Positions 1 through 8,625 of a stretch of DNA of 52,581 nucleotides are shown one piece after another (the first letter of the stretch is position 1; every line of letters begins with the position of its first letter). Source of the DNA: Pseudocolwellia agarivorans. GTDB lineage: Bacteria > Pseudomonadota > Gammaproteobacteria > Enterobacterales > Alteromonadaceae. Both the position numbers and the translations under genes were made by a program. The stretch is from NCBI RefSeq assembly GCF_002000085.1, contig NZ_MUZU01000019.1:1-52581 (forward strand), in the 5' to 3' direction. Below the pieces are notes generated by a model. It did no database searches and was not told where the DNA came from. It worked only from the letters and a program-made list of their open reading frames with translations.

Positions 1-50
1 CCTGCTTGAAGTGCTTTAACTGCATCTTCGAAATTGAATTGATTTGTCAT
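1..50 (-). CDS. Transposase N-terminus, probable IS256 family (partial)
   Basis: Reading leftward from an ATG at 48-50, the first 16 codons give MTNQFNFEDAVKALQA before the window ends. An AGGA-type ribosome binding site lies just upstream. This start (short polar lead, then F-E-D/Q-A-x-x-x-L-Q) resembles transposases of the IS256/mutator group, which continue with a GKDG motif that is outside the window. The short, gene-free upstream stretch fits an IS end. Only 16 residues are visible, so family assignment is tentative. Confidence 0.45.
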   Translation of the reverse strand, partial: MTNQFNFEDAVKALQA

Positions 51-107
51 GTGTCATTCCTGTTTTTACTAGTTTACTGAAATGACACAGATTTTTGAAC
101 ACTACCA
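51..107. mobile_element. Possible terminal region of the IS256-like element
   Basis: Between the transposase start and about position 107 lies a short non-coding stretch containing TGACACAGATTTTTGAACAC. This TGACAC...GAACAC type of sequence is what I would expect of an IS256-family terminal inverted repeat, which typically sits within about 100 bp of the transposase start. The other end and the target duplication are outside the window, so the boundary is a guess. Confidence 0.35.
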
Positions 108-229
108 TGATTAATGCTTTTTTTAATCTACTGTTTATTCATAATTTATCGCCTTGATATTTGACTATATTCATTACAAATCTATACTCAAATAAGAATC
201 TCCCCCACATAAGTTTGAAATTTATAGTT

Positions 230-1477
230 ATGATGACAATAGAACCTCTTTTTGCCTTTTTAGCTGTAACAATACTTTCTGTTAGCTTAATTATGTTTTT
301 TGCCTCTGGTTTACTGTATGCCTTAAATAGCCAAATGGGATATTTTTATCAGAAGTACTGGGCAATGGCTTGGTTTTTGATGGCTGGTTATACATTTTTT
401 GGTGGTTTGACTATGATTTTAAGGATCCAAGGAATTAATGAACACTGGTCCTTATTAGTCTGCACAGGTTTCTCACAATTTTTTGGTTATAGCGGGCCCA
501 TTTTACTACTTGCTGGTTGCTTAACGATGAAGTCTGAGCACAAGATCAACTTTCATTGGTGGTTCGTTTTTACAATTATTATTATTTTTTCTGTGGGGGT
601 TACATTTTCATTTAACTCACCGGAACAATGGCAAGAAAGATATATTTTACGAGTAGGGTTAAGAAGTGTTTTTTGCCTTATTATCTCTTCTTGGGTGGCA
701 ATAAAAACCATTCAATTCTTTAAAGATGATTCAAAATCTGGGCCTAAAATATTTTCGTATGCCATGCTTACCTACGGTCTTTCATGGAGCGTATACATCA
801 TTGCCAGTATAGACTTACTTTTTGGAGGATTATTTTATCGATATTTAGCAATATTCGGCATTATTGAATTTGCTTGCCAAGTTGTACTTATTTATGGCTT
901 TACTATTTGGGCTATTCAAAATGAAAAAGAGAAAGTAGATAACGCCCAACAAAAGCTTGAAGAAATGGCTTGGTTAGATAGTTTAACCGGCTTATATAAT
1001 AGAAGGTGGTTAGATTGTCATGCTGAACAGTGGTTGCAAAACAATAATATATCGGTAAATAGTGTTGCTGTCATGTTTATAGATCTTGATGGGTTTAAAC
1101 AAATAAACGATCGATTTGGTCATAAGGTGGGAGATGAATTATTGCAAAAAGTCACCTATGTACTAAAAGAAGAAGCAAGTAACACCGATATTCTTTGTCG
1201 ATTAGGGGGAGATGAATTTATTTATGTATACACGTCTAGCAGTTCATATGACGATATAAAAAACAAAGCCAATAAATTACGTTCAAATATTCGTTCAATT
1301 AAAGATATAGCGAATAACCCCATAAAATTATCTTGTTCAATTGGTATATCTTGCCCGGATAATGTTTTTAATATTGAAGCACTTACCATCGCGAGTGATA
1401 AAGCTATGTATGTTGCTAAAAATAAAGGTAAAAATACAATAGAGTTTGCAACATATGAAACCAATTATAATAGGTGA
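230..1477 (+). CDS. Membrane-bound diguanylate cyclase (GGDEF)
   Basis: Predicted to make cyclic di-GMP from two GTP at the inner membrane. From the ATG at 230 it has 415 residues. About the first 240 form seven or so hydrophobic segments, followed by a short linker and a GGDEF domain that opens with DSLTGLYNRR and has the intact active-site motif GGDEF near residue 327. The feedback RxxD I-site is not present: the four residues at that spacing are SNTD. An in-frame TTG at 161 would add 23 residues, but these look like untranslated leader and MMTIEP at 230 leads straight into the first membrane segment. The gene stands alone, convergent with mltD. The sensed signal is unknown. Confidence 0.85.
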   Translation: MMTIEPLFAFLAVTILSVSLIMFFASGLLYALNSQMGYFYQKYWAMAWFLMAGYTFFGGLTMILRIQGINEHWSLLVCTGFSQFFGYSGPILLLAGCLTMKSEHKINFHWWFVFTIIIIFSVGVTFSFNSPEQWQERYILRVGLRSVFCLIISSWVAIKTIQFFKDDSKSGPKIFSYAMLTYGLSWSVYIIASIDLLFGGLFYRYLAIFGIIEFACQVVLIYGFTIWAIQNEKEKVDNAQQKLEEMAWLDSLTGLYNRRWLDCHAEQWLQNNNISVNSVAVMFIDLDGFKQINDRFGHKVGDELLQKVTYVLKEEASNTDILCRLGGDEFIYVYTSSSSYDDIKNKANKLRSNIRSIKDIANNPIKLSCSIGISCPDNVFNIEALTIASDKAMYVAKNKGKNTIEFATYETNYNR

Positions 1478-1513
1478 GATTTAATAAAGAGTAATACTGA
1501 CGTTATTTTTTAG

Positions 1514-1550
1514 TCAACTCACTTTTGTTACCTGTATAAAAGTGAGTTGA
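1514..1550. terminator. Hairpin between convergent genes
   Basis: A perfect 13-bp inverted repeat (TCAACTCACTTTT and its complement) around an 11-nt loop sits between the convergent cyclase and mltD genes. There is no clear U-tract on either side, so it may be a weak bidirectional terminator or a 3' stabilising hairpin. Confidence 0.5.
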
Positions 1551-1582
1551 TCACAACTGAGTTAGCATTTGTTTAAGATCTG

Positions 1583-3166
1583 TTAACCATTACTACTGAC
1601 ATCTATTTTTAATTTTTGCCCTGGTTGCAAATACTCTTTTCTGGTTAGGTTATTCCATTTCTCAATACTTTTAATTGATACTTTAAATTTATTTGCTATA
1701 CGTGCAAAAGAATCGCCACGTCTTACTTTGTAAGTAATGCTTTTAGATTTTGGTGTTATTGATGCGTTCCAAACAACAAGTTTTTGACCTAACTTTAAGG
1801 TCGATTGAGTTGAAATATTATTCCATTTAGCTATCTCTTTAGTACTAACTTTATAAGCTTTACTTATATCCCATAAAGTATCACCAGCACTCACTACATG
1901 GATTTGTTTTGTTTCAGTTGGTTGACTATCAGTCAATTGTACTTGTTCAGTTAAAGTATATTGTTGACTACTTGAACTGTCTTTTGCAGCAACCGGAATT
2001 AATAAATGTTTGCCTGCTCGTATATTATTACCTGATAATTTGTTGATGGTTCTGATTGAATTAATATCTAAATGAAATTTATGGGCTATTTTTCCTAAGC
2101 TATCACCTTGTTTTATTTGATAACGTTGCCAAACCATGTGATCTTTTTTGGGCAGTTTAGCTAACTTGTCATTAAAACTAGCAATATTTTCATTCGGTAA
2201 TAGGAAGCTTGTTGAATGATTAGGATCTGTTGCCCATTGATTGAAACCGGGGTTTAATTCTTTAAATTTGTCTAAAGGTAAACCCGCTAAATGGGCTGCA
2301 ACAGATAAATCAATTTGTGATTCTACTTTAACCGTATTTACCACTTGTTTATTTTCAATAGGGTAAAGGTCAATTTTATATTCTTGAGCGTGTTGAATAA
2401 TATCAATAATGGCTAAAAGTTTAGGAACATAATCTCGAGTTTCTTTAGGTAATTCTAATTCCCAGTAATGCGTAGGTCTGTTTTTACGGATGTTTTTTTT
2501 CATTGCGCGTTGTACACGACCTTCACCCGAGTTATACGCGGCTAGGGCAAGCATCCAGTCACCATCAAAAAACTTATGTAAGTATTTTAAATATTCAACT
2601 GCGCCGTCTGTTGAAGCAATAACATCGCGTCTGCCGTCGTACCACCAATTTTGTTTTAAGCCAAATTGTTTACCTGTTGCAGGAACAAATTGCCATAAAC
2701 CTGAAGCATCTACACTAGAACGTGCATAAGGACTGAATGCGCTTTCTACTAAAGGTAAAAGAGCTATTTCAAGTGGTATGTTATTTTCTTCTAATTTTTC
2801 AATAATATAGTAAAGAAAGGGTTCTGAGCGCTTTAATAAGTTATTTAAAGCGGTAGGGTGCTTTAAATAAGTATTTCTATGACTGATCACATTTTCATGA
2901 ATAGGGATATCTAATACGAGGTTGTTTTTTATACGTTCCCATACATTACTATATTCTACGGGTGTGCCTTTAGCTATTTTGGGTAAAGGAGCAATACTTT
3001 CTTCTTGTATACCGAGTACAAGTAATCGATGAATATCAGACGGTTTAGCGGTGTTTTCAGGTGTTAACTTGGGATTATTTGTCTGTTTTGCTTGTTGAGA
3101 AAATGGCGTGCTTTGACAACCAACAAGTACTATTGATAATGCTAATGAGAGAGAAATATACTTCAT
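1583..3166 (-). CDS. mltD: Membrane-bound lytic murein transglycosylase D
   Basis: Lipoprotein that cleaves peptidoglycan glycan strands to 1,6-anhydro-muropeptides. The N-terminus is a lipoprotein signal with lipobox LVGC (Cys17). The SLT-type catalytic domain lies at about residues 110-260; the probable catalytic Glu is in LPLVESAFSP, followed by the family motifs ASGLWQF and AAYNSGEGRV. Three LysM peptidoglycan-binding repeats follow at about 346-390, 422-466 and 476-522. Length 527 is usual for MltD with extra LysM units. Its position next to gloB and the YafS-like gene matches the E. coli mltD-gloB-yafS order, which supports orthology. Confidence 0.95.
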   Translation of the reverse strand: MKYISLSLALSIVLVGCQSTPFSQQAKQTNNPKLTPENTAKPSDIHRLLVLGIQEESIAPLPKIAKGTPVEYSNVWERIKNNLVLDIPIHENVISHRNTYLKHPTALNNLLKRSEPFLYYIIEKLEENNIPLEIALLPLVESAFSPYARSSVDASGLWQFVPATGKQFGLKQNWWYDGRRDVIASTDGAVEYLKYLHKFFDGDWMLALAAYNSGEGRVQRAMKKNIRKNRPTHYWELELPKETRDYVPKLLAIIDIIQHAQEYKIDLYPIENKQVVNTVKVESQIDLSVAAHLAGLPLDKFKELNPGFNQWATDPNHSTSFLLPNENIASFNDKLAKLPKKDHMVWQRYQIKQGDSLGKIAHKFHLDINSIRTINKLSGNNIRAGKHLLIPVAAKDSSSSQQYTLTEQVQLTDSQPTETKQIHVVSAGDTLWDISKAYKVSTKEIAKWNNISTQSTLKLGQKLVVWNASITPKSKSITYKVRRGDSFARIANKFKVSIKSIEKWNNLTRKEYLQPGQKLKIDVSSNG

Positions 3167-3238
3167 GAAAAGTTCTATTCGTTAAATGTGGCGTAAGTGT
3201 CACTTATTTGAAATACTAATTCAAGAAAGACTATTAAG

Positions 3239-4048
3239 TTAAAATTCATTTTTCCAATTTCTTAATTGAGTAAAAATGTCTAATTCACTTGTTAATGTAG
3301 CATTGCAATATGCTTCAACACTTTGCTTTATGTTGTTGTCAAAACATCGTAAAAATGGATTTATTTTTTTCTCGGTGCAAATAGATGTAGGAATACTGCT
3401 TTGATTTTTATCGCGTATTTTTTTTACATAATTATAGTAATTCACTAGTTCTTCATTACTGGGATCTACAGTAAGCGCAAAAGCTAAGTTAGATAGGGTG
3501 TATTCGTGTGCACAATAGACTTGTGTTTTTTCAGATAAAGCAGATAAGGTTTGTAATGAGTTAAAAAGTTGTTCGCTTGTTCCATCAAATACTCGTCCAC
3601 AACCCGCAGAAAATAGAGTATCACCACAAAATAAATTATCTTCAATTAAATAAGCGATGTGCCCTAATGTATGGCCTGGAATATCAAGCACTCGACAGTC
3701 TATCGCTAAAGCTTCTAAGTAAATGTTATCTGCATTTTTAACTTGAATGTTACTGTATTGTATTGCTTCTTTGGTGGGGCCGTATACGGTAATTGGCCAG
3801 TTGTTATCGTTACAGTACTTAACAAGTTTTTCAACACCACCAACGTGATCACTATGACGGTGAGTAATAAGAATGTTGCTTAGTTGAAGTTTGTTGTCTT
3901 GTATATATTTAATACATACGTCAGCATCTCCTGGATCAACTAAAGCAATATAATTCGCAGTGTTTGAATGAATGCACCAAATATAGTTATCGCTAAAAGC
4001 CTTAATTGCTTTTACCAATAGAGGCGAGGTAGGTTGTGTTGAATTCAT
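3239..4048 (-). CDS. gloB: Hydroxyacylglutathione hydrolase (glyoxalase II)
   Basis: Hydrolyses S-lactoylglutathione to D-lactate and glutathione, the second step of methylglyoxal detoxification. It is a metallo-beta-lactamase-fold enzyme: the binuclear metal motif THRHSDH is at about residues 62-68, with later ligands in DIPGHTLGH, FCGDTLF and YCAHEYT. From the ATG at 4048 the protein is 269 residues and starts close to the conserved A-F-x-D-N-Y-I-W strand, as in the family. An upstream ATG at 4099 would add 17 atypical residues; neither start has a strong ribosome binding site. The gene is divergent from the methyltransferase gene and lies downstream of nothing else in its direction except mltD, 72 bp away. 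Confidence 0.93.
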   Translation of the reverse strand: MNSTQPTSPLLVKAIKAFSDNYIWCIHSNTANYIALVDPGDADVCIKYIQDNKLQLSNILITHRHSDHVGGVEKLVKYCNDNNWPITVYGPTKEAIQYSNIQVKNADNIYLEALAIDCRVLDIPGHTLGHIAYLIEDNLFCGDTLFSAGCGRVFDGTSEQLFNSLQTLSALSEKTQVYCAHEYTLSNLAFALTVDPSNEELVNYYNYVKKIRDKNQSSIPTSICTEKKINPFLRCFDNNIKQSVEAYCNATLTSELDIFTQLRNWKNEF

Positions 4049-4100
4049 TTTAGACTTATTTTTAATATATAATTTCTGTAATACGGTTATTATACTCATA

Positions 4101-4124
4101 CTACTTCAAGATGCGAGTTTCAGT
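4101..4124. repeat. Dispersed repeat copy 1 (TTCAAGATGC type)
   Basis: The sequence CTTCAAGATGCGAGTTTCAG, upstream of gloB, recurs with two central changes and a variant first base at 22934-22954. A short dispersed intergenic repeat is the simplest reading; only these two copies were seen in the window. Confidence 0.4.
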
Positions 4125-4218
4125 ACCTTGAGATATTATGTTCATATAAACGTTTTAAAATACGGTATCAGTTTTTAAAACTTTATTATTCACGCAGTTA
4201 ATTAAGGGAATTAGGTAT

Positions 4219-4974
4219 ATGAAACCTGCTTTAGCTTTTAGAAAGCAACGCTACCCAAAAGGTTGGGAGCAATTACCTAATGGCAAAGTTATTCTTGATG
4301 AAATTAATCAGGTTTTAGCTCGATGGACACCGAAGTTTTTTGGATATCATTTACTTAAAATAGGCGCTTTAAGTGGAGAGGTGGATTGTAGTCAATCGAC
4401 GATTAAACATCAGGTTACCATTGATGAAAGATCGCCCGATGCTGCTGTAATTTCTGATATTGATGATTTGCCTTTTTTAGAACATAGCGTGGATGTTTGC
4501 TTGTTAAGCCATGTTCTAGAATTTACAGGCGATCCGCATCATGTTGTACGTGAAGCAAATCGAGTCTTAATTCCCAACGGCTATTTAGTTATTACAGGAT
4601 ACAATCCTTTTAGTTTAGCGGGACTAAACAGCTTTATACCATATAGGCGACAGAAGTCTCCTTGGAATGAGCGATTTTTTTCTTCTATGCGAGTAAAAGA
4701 CTGGTTACATTTAATGGGCTATGAAATTTTAGCTGACGAACATTTAATACATTCATCACTTGCTGGTACTATAGGAAAGGGGAAGTTGTTTTCTTATTGG
4801 CAGCGTTTTGCTAATAACTTTTTGCCTCAATTAGGTTCTGTTTACATTATAGTAGCTAAAAAGCGCGTGTTGCCATTAACGCCTATTAAGCCAAAGTGGA
4901 AGTTACGTCCAAAGTTTTCACCTGTTAAAGTTACAGGCATGAGCTCTAGCCATAAAACACCTAATAAAACTTAG
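4219..4974 (+). CDS. SAM-dependent methyltransferase, YafS-like
   Basis: A 251-residue class I methyltransferase domain protein of the Methyltransf_11 type. Seen: an acidic loop with VISDIDDLPF, then VDVCLLSHVLEFTGDPH (the motif after the SAM-binding region) and VLIPNGYLVITGYNP, typical of this superfamily. The glycine-rich motif I is degenerate. It is divergent from gloB, as yafS is in E. coli, which supports the assignment. The substrate is not known. The C-terminal 40 residues are basic and rich in Lys and Pro. An SD-like AAGGGAA precedes the ATG. It is followed 34 bp later by the Nif3-type gene, so the two may be co-transcribed. Confidence 0.8.
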   Translation: MKPALAFRKQRYPKGWEQLPNGKVILDEINQVLARWTPKFFGYHLLKIGALSGEVDCSQSTIKHQVTIDERSPDAAVISDIDDLPFLEHSVDVCLLSHVLEFTGDPHHVVREANRVLIPNGYLVITGYNPFSLAGLNSFIPYRRQKSPWNERFFSSMRVKDWLHLMGYEILADEHLIHSSLAGTIGKGKLFSYWQRFANNFLPQLGSVYIIVAKKRVLPLTPIKPKWKLRPKFSPVKVTGMSSSHKTPNKT

Positions 4975-5008
4975 GTTTTCTTCATTCAATAATATTCAAA
5001 ATAAGACT

Positions 5009-5782
5009 ATGACATATAAAACAATTGCCTGTACAACATTAGAAAAATACTTATTAGACTTACTTAAACCGGAAAAAATTAGAGATTTTTGTCCTAATGG
5101 ATTACAAGTACAGGGCTCTGAAAAAATCACTAAAATAGTGACGGGAGTTACTGCTACACAAGCATTAATAGATGAAGCTATTAGCATAAATGCCGATGCG
5201 ATTTTAGTACATCATGGCTATTTTTGGAAAAATGAGTCTTATGTTATTCGAGGTATGAAGCATAAGCGTATTAAGTCACTTCTAATGAATGATATTAATT
5301 TATTCGCTTATCATTTGCCCTTAGACATTCACCCCGTTTTAGGTAATAACGCACAACTTGCTAAACTTTTTGGCTTAACCGTTACGGGCCCTTTAGAAAT
5401 TGGAAATGATTACAGCGTTGCTATTCAAGGAAAATTTACTGAAGAAAAAACAGGAGAAGCACTTCAGACATTGATTTCCAACACGTTAAGACGCGAATGT
5501 TTACACATTCAGCCACCTTCTAATAAGCCTATTAAAACGGTTGCTTGGTGCTCAGGCGGTGGTCAAAACTATATTGAATTAGCCGCAGAACAGGGTATTG
5601 ATGCGTTTATTTCTGGTGAAGTATCAGAGCAAACGACTCATGTAGCGCACGAAATGGATATTCACTTTTTTGCGGCAGGCCATCATGCAACAGAGCGCTA
5701 CGGCGCAAAAGCTTTAGGCGAGCATTTACAAACTGAGCTAGGCGTAGAAGTTGTATTTATTGATATCGATAATCCGGTTTAA
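5009..5782 (+). CDS. ybgI: Nif3-like dinuclear metal-centre protein (YbgI family)
   Basis: Member of the Nif3/YbgI/DUF34 family, often mislabelled GTP cyclohydrolase I type 2; these form toroidal hexamers with a dinuclear metal site, and the cellular role is not settled. Seen: the N-terminal DFCPNGLQVQG, the metal-binding VHHG in ILVHHGYFW, HLPLDIHP, and the C-terminal GHHATERYG, which together supply the His, Asp and Glu ligands. At 257 residues it has the short form without the extra central domain found in many Gram-positives. It follows the methyltransferase by 34 bp and is convergent with elyC, 20 bp from its end. Confidence 0.9.
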   Translation: MTYKTIACTTLEKYLLDLLKPEKIRDFCPNGLQVQGSEKITKIVTGVTATQALIDEAISINADAILVHHGYFWKNESYVIRGMKHKRIKSLLMNDINLFAYHLPLDIHPVLGNNAQLAKLFGLTVTGPLEIGNDYSVAIQGKFTEEKTGEALQTLISNTLRRECLHIQPPSNKPIKTVAWCSGGGQNYIELAAEQGIDAFISGEVSEQTTHVAHEMDIHFFAAGHHATERYGAKALGEHLQTELGVEVVFIDIDNPV

Positions 5783-5802
5783 TCTTTTTTATTGATAAAT
5801 AA

Positions 5803-6552
5803 TTAACGTTTAAGCCACTGCACAAATTGCCCAAGTTTTTCATACCAAGCAACAGATGTTTGATTTAATGCAGTAGATCGGGGGAGTTCTTCAAGAAAAT
5901 TATCATTGCTGCCTTTATAAAAATATCCTGTTGGGGCAGGAATAGGGGCAGTGTTTTGGTTGATAAAATACTGCGCAGCTCTTGGCATATGATTAGCATT
6001 TGTCACCAACGCGAATTTTTTATTAATTAATAGTGGAGCAATTAGTATGGCCTCTTCTTCTGTATCTTTAGGAGAAGGTTGAGTTATTATTTTAGCTTCA
6101 GGTATTCCTAACGATATAGCAGCATCTTTAACTTTTACAGCATTCGATTCTACATCACCCCCACCATAACCCGAGGTTATGATTGTTGCTTCTGGATGTA
6201 ATTGAAAAATCCTAAACGCTTCTATTAGTCGTTGTAATGAGCATGTTTGTAGTTGAGTTAAAGCAGGTAATTCATTATTGGTTGTATGACCACATCCTAA
6301 AATAACTATATAGTCTAATGTCGTATCTTGTTTACTAAAGGTTTTATATTGGCTTTCTATCGGTTTGATAAAGTTATCTGAAATATAAGGTGTAGAGGCT
6401 ATGAATAACACCATAAAACCTAATATGAGAAAACCTCGACTAAGTTTTTGATGGTATTTAAATAATAAAATAGCAATGAACAATAAGACAAGAACGATAT
6501 TAATAGGCATTAATAAAATACCTAAAAGCTTTTTAATAAAGAATAAATCCAT
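5803..6552 (-). CDS. elyC: Envelope biogenesis factor ElyC (DUF218/YdcF family)
   Basis: A 249-residue inner-membrane protein with two N-terminal hydrophobic segments (about residues 10-32 and 37-57) and a periplasmic DUF218 domain. The domain starts at DYIVILGCG and contains TSGYGGGDVES, TEEEA and VTNANHMPRA, which are family motifs. In E. coli, ElyC (YcbC) is needed for peptidoglycan synthesis at low temperature and affects the undecaprenyl-phosphate lipid carrier. The length and the two-helix start match ElyC better than SanA or YdcF. The start codon is the ATG at 6550-6552. Confidence 0.87.
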   Translation of the reverse strand: MDLFFIKKLLGILLMPINIVLVLLFIAILLFKYHQKLSRGFLILGFMVLFIASTPYISDNFIKPIESQYKTFSKQDTTLDYIVILGCGHTTNNELPALTQLQTCSLQRLIEAFRIFQLHPEATIITSGYGGGDVESNAVKVKDAAISLGIPEAKIITQPSPKDTEEEAILIAPLLINKKFALVTNANHMPRAAQYFINQNTAPIPAPTGYFYKGSNDNFLEELPRSTALNQTSVAWYEKLGQFVQWLKR

Positions 6553-6715
6553 GAATATTTAACTAACTCAGTATGTTTTGTTAAGTATAACGATTAGTAA
6601 AATAATATTCTTTCGATTTTTTCAAATAGCCATCTAAAAGGCTATTGCATTGCTTTTGTATTTAGTGTCTAATACGCATCGTTAAATGCTACTAATTCTT
6701 TATTAGTATTTTTTA

Positions 6716-6886
6716 ATACCAGAAGAGGTGCGATAGCCAGGTAAATAATATGAGGAAGCCAATATTCCGATGATTATTATTGAGGGGGACTACCGCCGAG
6801 AATATTACTGTTAATGGCACATAATATTCGGTCGCTAGGGTTGAATCCTTAGGGCTGTCACCATGTTGGTGGAGAGCTTCTGGCTG
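6716..6886 (+). promoter_or_regulatory. Lysine riboswitch (L-box)
   Basis: The leader of lysC carries the conserved parts of the lysine aptamer: AGAAGAGGTGCGA at the 5' side, GAGGAAGCC and CCGCCGAGAA in the junction, GGGCTGTCACC, and GGTGGAGAGCTTCTGG at the 3' side. The closing helix P1 is visible as CCAGAAG (6719-6725) pairing with CTTCTGG (6877-6883). By analogy with E. coli lysC, lysine binding should lower aspartokinase expression. I see no clear rho-independent terminator between the aptamer and lysC, so control of translation initiation is more likely than termination. Confidence 0.92.
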
Positions 6887-6980
6887 AATGTTTAGTTATA
6901 AGTTCATCTGCACACTAATCCAATCAGTCATGCTCTTCCTTATTTTTTAAACGTTTACTAACGTATTTAGGGAGACTTTA

Positions 6981-7043
6981 ATGTTAAATATCTCACAAAC
7001 AAATTCTATTCAATTATCTCATTCAATAAGAGCGAGTTTATAA
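6981..7043 (+). CDS. 20-codon upstream ORF coupled to lysC
   Basis: An ATG at 6981 follows a strong Shine-Dalgarno (AGGGAG, 7 nt upstream) and opens a 20-codon frame reading MLNISQTNSIQLSHSIRASL. Its TAA stop overlaps the lysC ATG by one base (TAATG), a typical coupling arrangement. lysC itself has only a weak purine tract (AAGAGCGAG). The peptide lacks a run of lysine codons, so classical attenuation is unlikely. It may serve to bring ribosomes to lysC under riboswitch control. Whether it is translated is not shown. Confidence 0.5.
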   Translation: MLNISQTNSIQLSHSIRASL

Positions 7044-8404
7044 TGTCTACTGTAAAAAACTTAACTGTATCGAAATTTGGTGGAACCAGTGTTGCCGATT
7101 ATGAGGCGATGCTTAGATGCGCGAATATAATTAAAAGTGACTCAGCTAATAAAGTTGTGGTTGTTTCTGCAAGCTCAGGCGTAACTAATTATTTGGTGCG
7201 TTTAAGTCAGCCTCAAATTTCACAAGATGAACAACTAGACATTGTTAATAAAATAAAAGCAATTCAATTCAATATTACTCAACATTTAAGTAAAGAGCTT
7301 GAGTTAAATGAAAGAGTAGAGCAGTTACTGGCTGAACTTACTCAGCATGCAAAAGAACAATCATTAAATCATAGTTTACGTATTGCCGACGCTATTCTTT
7401 CTTACGGTGAGCAACTGAGCTCAATTATATTTGCAGAAGTATTACAAACCATAGGTGTAAACGGTAAAGCGTTTGATGTTCGCCAAATAATGAGAACAAA
7501 TAGTTTATTTGGTAAAGCGGTGGTTGATCTTGACGCATTAAAAACAAATACTACGCAAGTGCTACTTCCTGAACTTGAAAACAATGTGATTGTGACTCAA
7601 GGCTTTATTGGCCAAAATGAAGCGGGGCAAACAACAACGCTAGGTAGAGGCGGTTCCGATTACAGCGCTGCGCTTTTAGCTGAAGCATTAAACGCTAACG
7701 ATTTAGCTATTTGGACCGATGTTGTAGGTATTTTTACAACGGACCCCCGTATTACTGATCAAGCGCGAGCGATTAAAGAAATCAGTTTTGGTGAAGCAGC
7801 AGAAATGGCAACCTTTGGCGCTAAAATTCTGCATCCTGCCACGTTAATTCCAGCCATGAGACAAAACATCCCTGTTTTTGTGGGTAGCAGTAAAGCGCCT
7901 GAACAAGGTGGTACACGCATTCAAAAAGTGGTTGATTCTGCACCTACATATCGTTCAATTGCTTTAAGACGAGAGCAAACACTGGTAACTGTTAAAAGCC
8001 CTGAAATGCTTCATGCAAGCGGGTTTTTAGCTAAAGTATTCACTATTCTAGCTAAGCATGAACTGAGTGTAGACCTCATCACTACAAGTGAAATTAGTAT
8101 TGCGTTAACCTTTGATAATCCAGCAGGTTCAACACAAGCGGTTATTACCAAAGCGGTTGTTGAAGATTTAGAACAACTTTGTGAAGTAAAAGTTGAGCAC
8201 GGTTTATCATTAGTAGCGGTTATTGGTAATAATATTCATACTACAAGCGGTATAGGTAATGTTATTTTTGATGCTGTTGAAGGTGTAAATATTCGCATGA
8301 TTTGCCAAGGTGCTAGCGCACATAATTTGTGTTTCTTAGTACCAGAAAATGATGCTAATAAAGTGGTTGAAACCTTACATCACAGACTCTTTCCTTTATC
8401 ATAA
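7043..8404 (+). CDS. lysC: Aspartokinase III, lysine-sensitive type
   Basis: Phosphorylates aspartate, the first step of the lysine, threonine and methionine pathway. The 453 residues match LysC in length. The kinase domain begins with VSKFGGTSVAD and includes GRGGSDYSAALLAE and the WTDVVGIFTTDPR motif. Two ACT domains follow from about residue 305 (LVTVKSPEML onward), the usual site of lysine feedback. It is a monofunctional kinase with no fused homoserine dehydrogenase. The start chosen is the ATG that overlaps the upstream ORF stop. Expression is expected to be set by the lysine riboswitch. Confidence 0.95.
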   Translation: MSTVKNLTVSKFGGTSVADYEAMLRCANIIKSDSANKVVVVSASSGVTNYLVRLSQPQISQDEQLDIVNKIKAIQFNITQHLSKELELNERVEQLLAELTQHAKEQSLNHSLRIADAILSYGEQLSSIIFAEVLQTIGVNGKAFDVRQIMRTNSLFGKAVVDLDALKTNTTQVLLPELENNVIVTQGFIGQNEAGQTTTLGRGGSDYSAALLAEALNANDLAIWTDVVGIFTTDPRITDQARAIKEISFGEAAEMATFGAKILHPATLIPAMRQNIPVFVGSSKAPEQGGTRIQKVVDSAPTYRSIALRREQTLVTVKSPEMLHASGFLAKVFTILAKHELSVDLITTSEISIALTFDNPAGSTQAVITKAVVEDLEQLCEVKVEHGLSLVAVIGNNIHTTSGIGNVIFDAVEGVNIRMICQGASAHNLCFLVPENDANKVVETLHHRLFPLS

Positions 8405-8412
8405 ATAGGATG

Positions 8413-8446
8413 GTCATACTAAATAGATGCGTTTATTTGGTATGAC
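8413..8446 (+). terminator. Hairpin downstream of lysC
   Basis: GTCATACTAAATA pairs with TTTATTTGGTATGAC around a short loop 9 bp after the lysC stop. There is no U-tract, so it is either a weak terminator or a 3'-end hairpin. The rest of the 221-bp gap to the phosphatase gene shows nothing clear. Confidence 0.4.
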
Positions 8447-8625
8447 TCGCTTAAATTGTATATTTTAGAATGCCTAATTATTATTATTTTAGGATTATGG
8501 CTATAAATGAAGTTTTTGTTAATAAAGTATTAAATTATTGTTTTAAAAATGCTGAACAATGATTATAGTATATGTTATCTCGTCTAAATCATTAGGCGGT
8601 CCTTTAACTTCATTATAGGTGAAAC

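Noticed and set aside
161-229. N-terminal extension of the first diguanylate cyclase from a TTG at 161
   Set aside because: No ribosome binding site, and the ATG at 230 leads directly into the first membrane segment.
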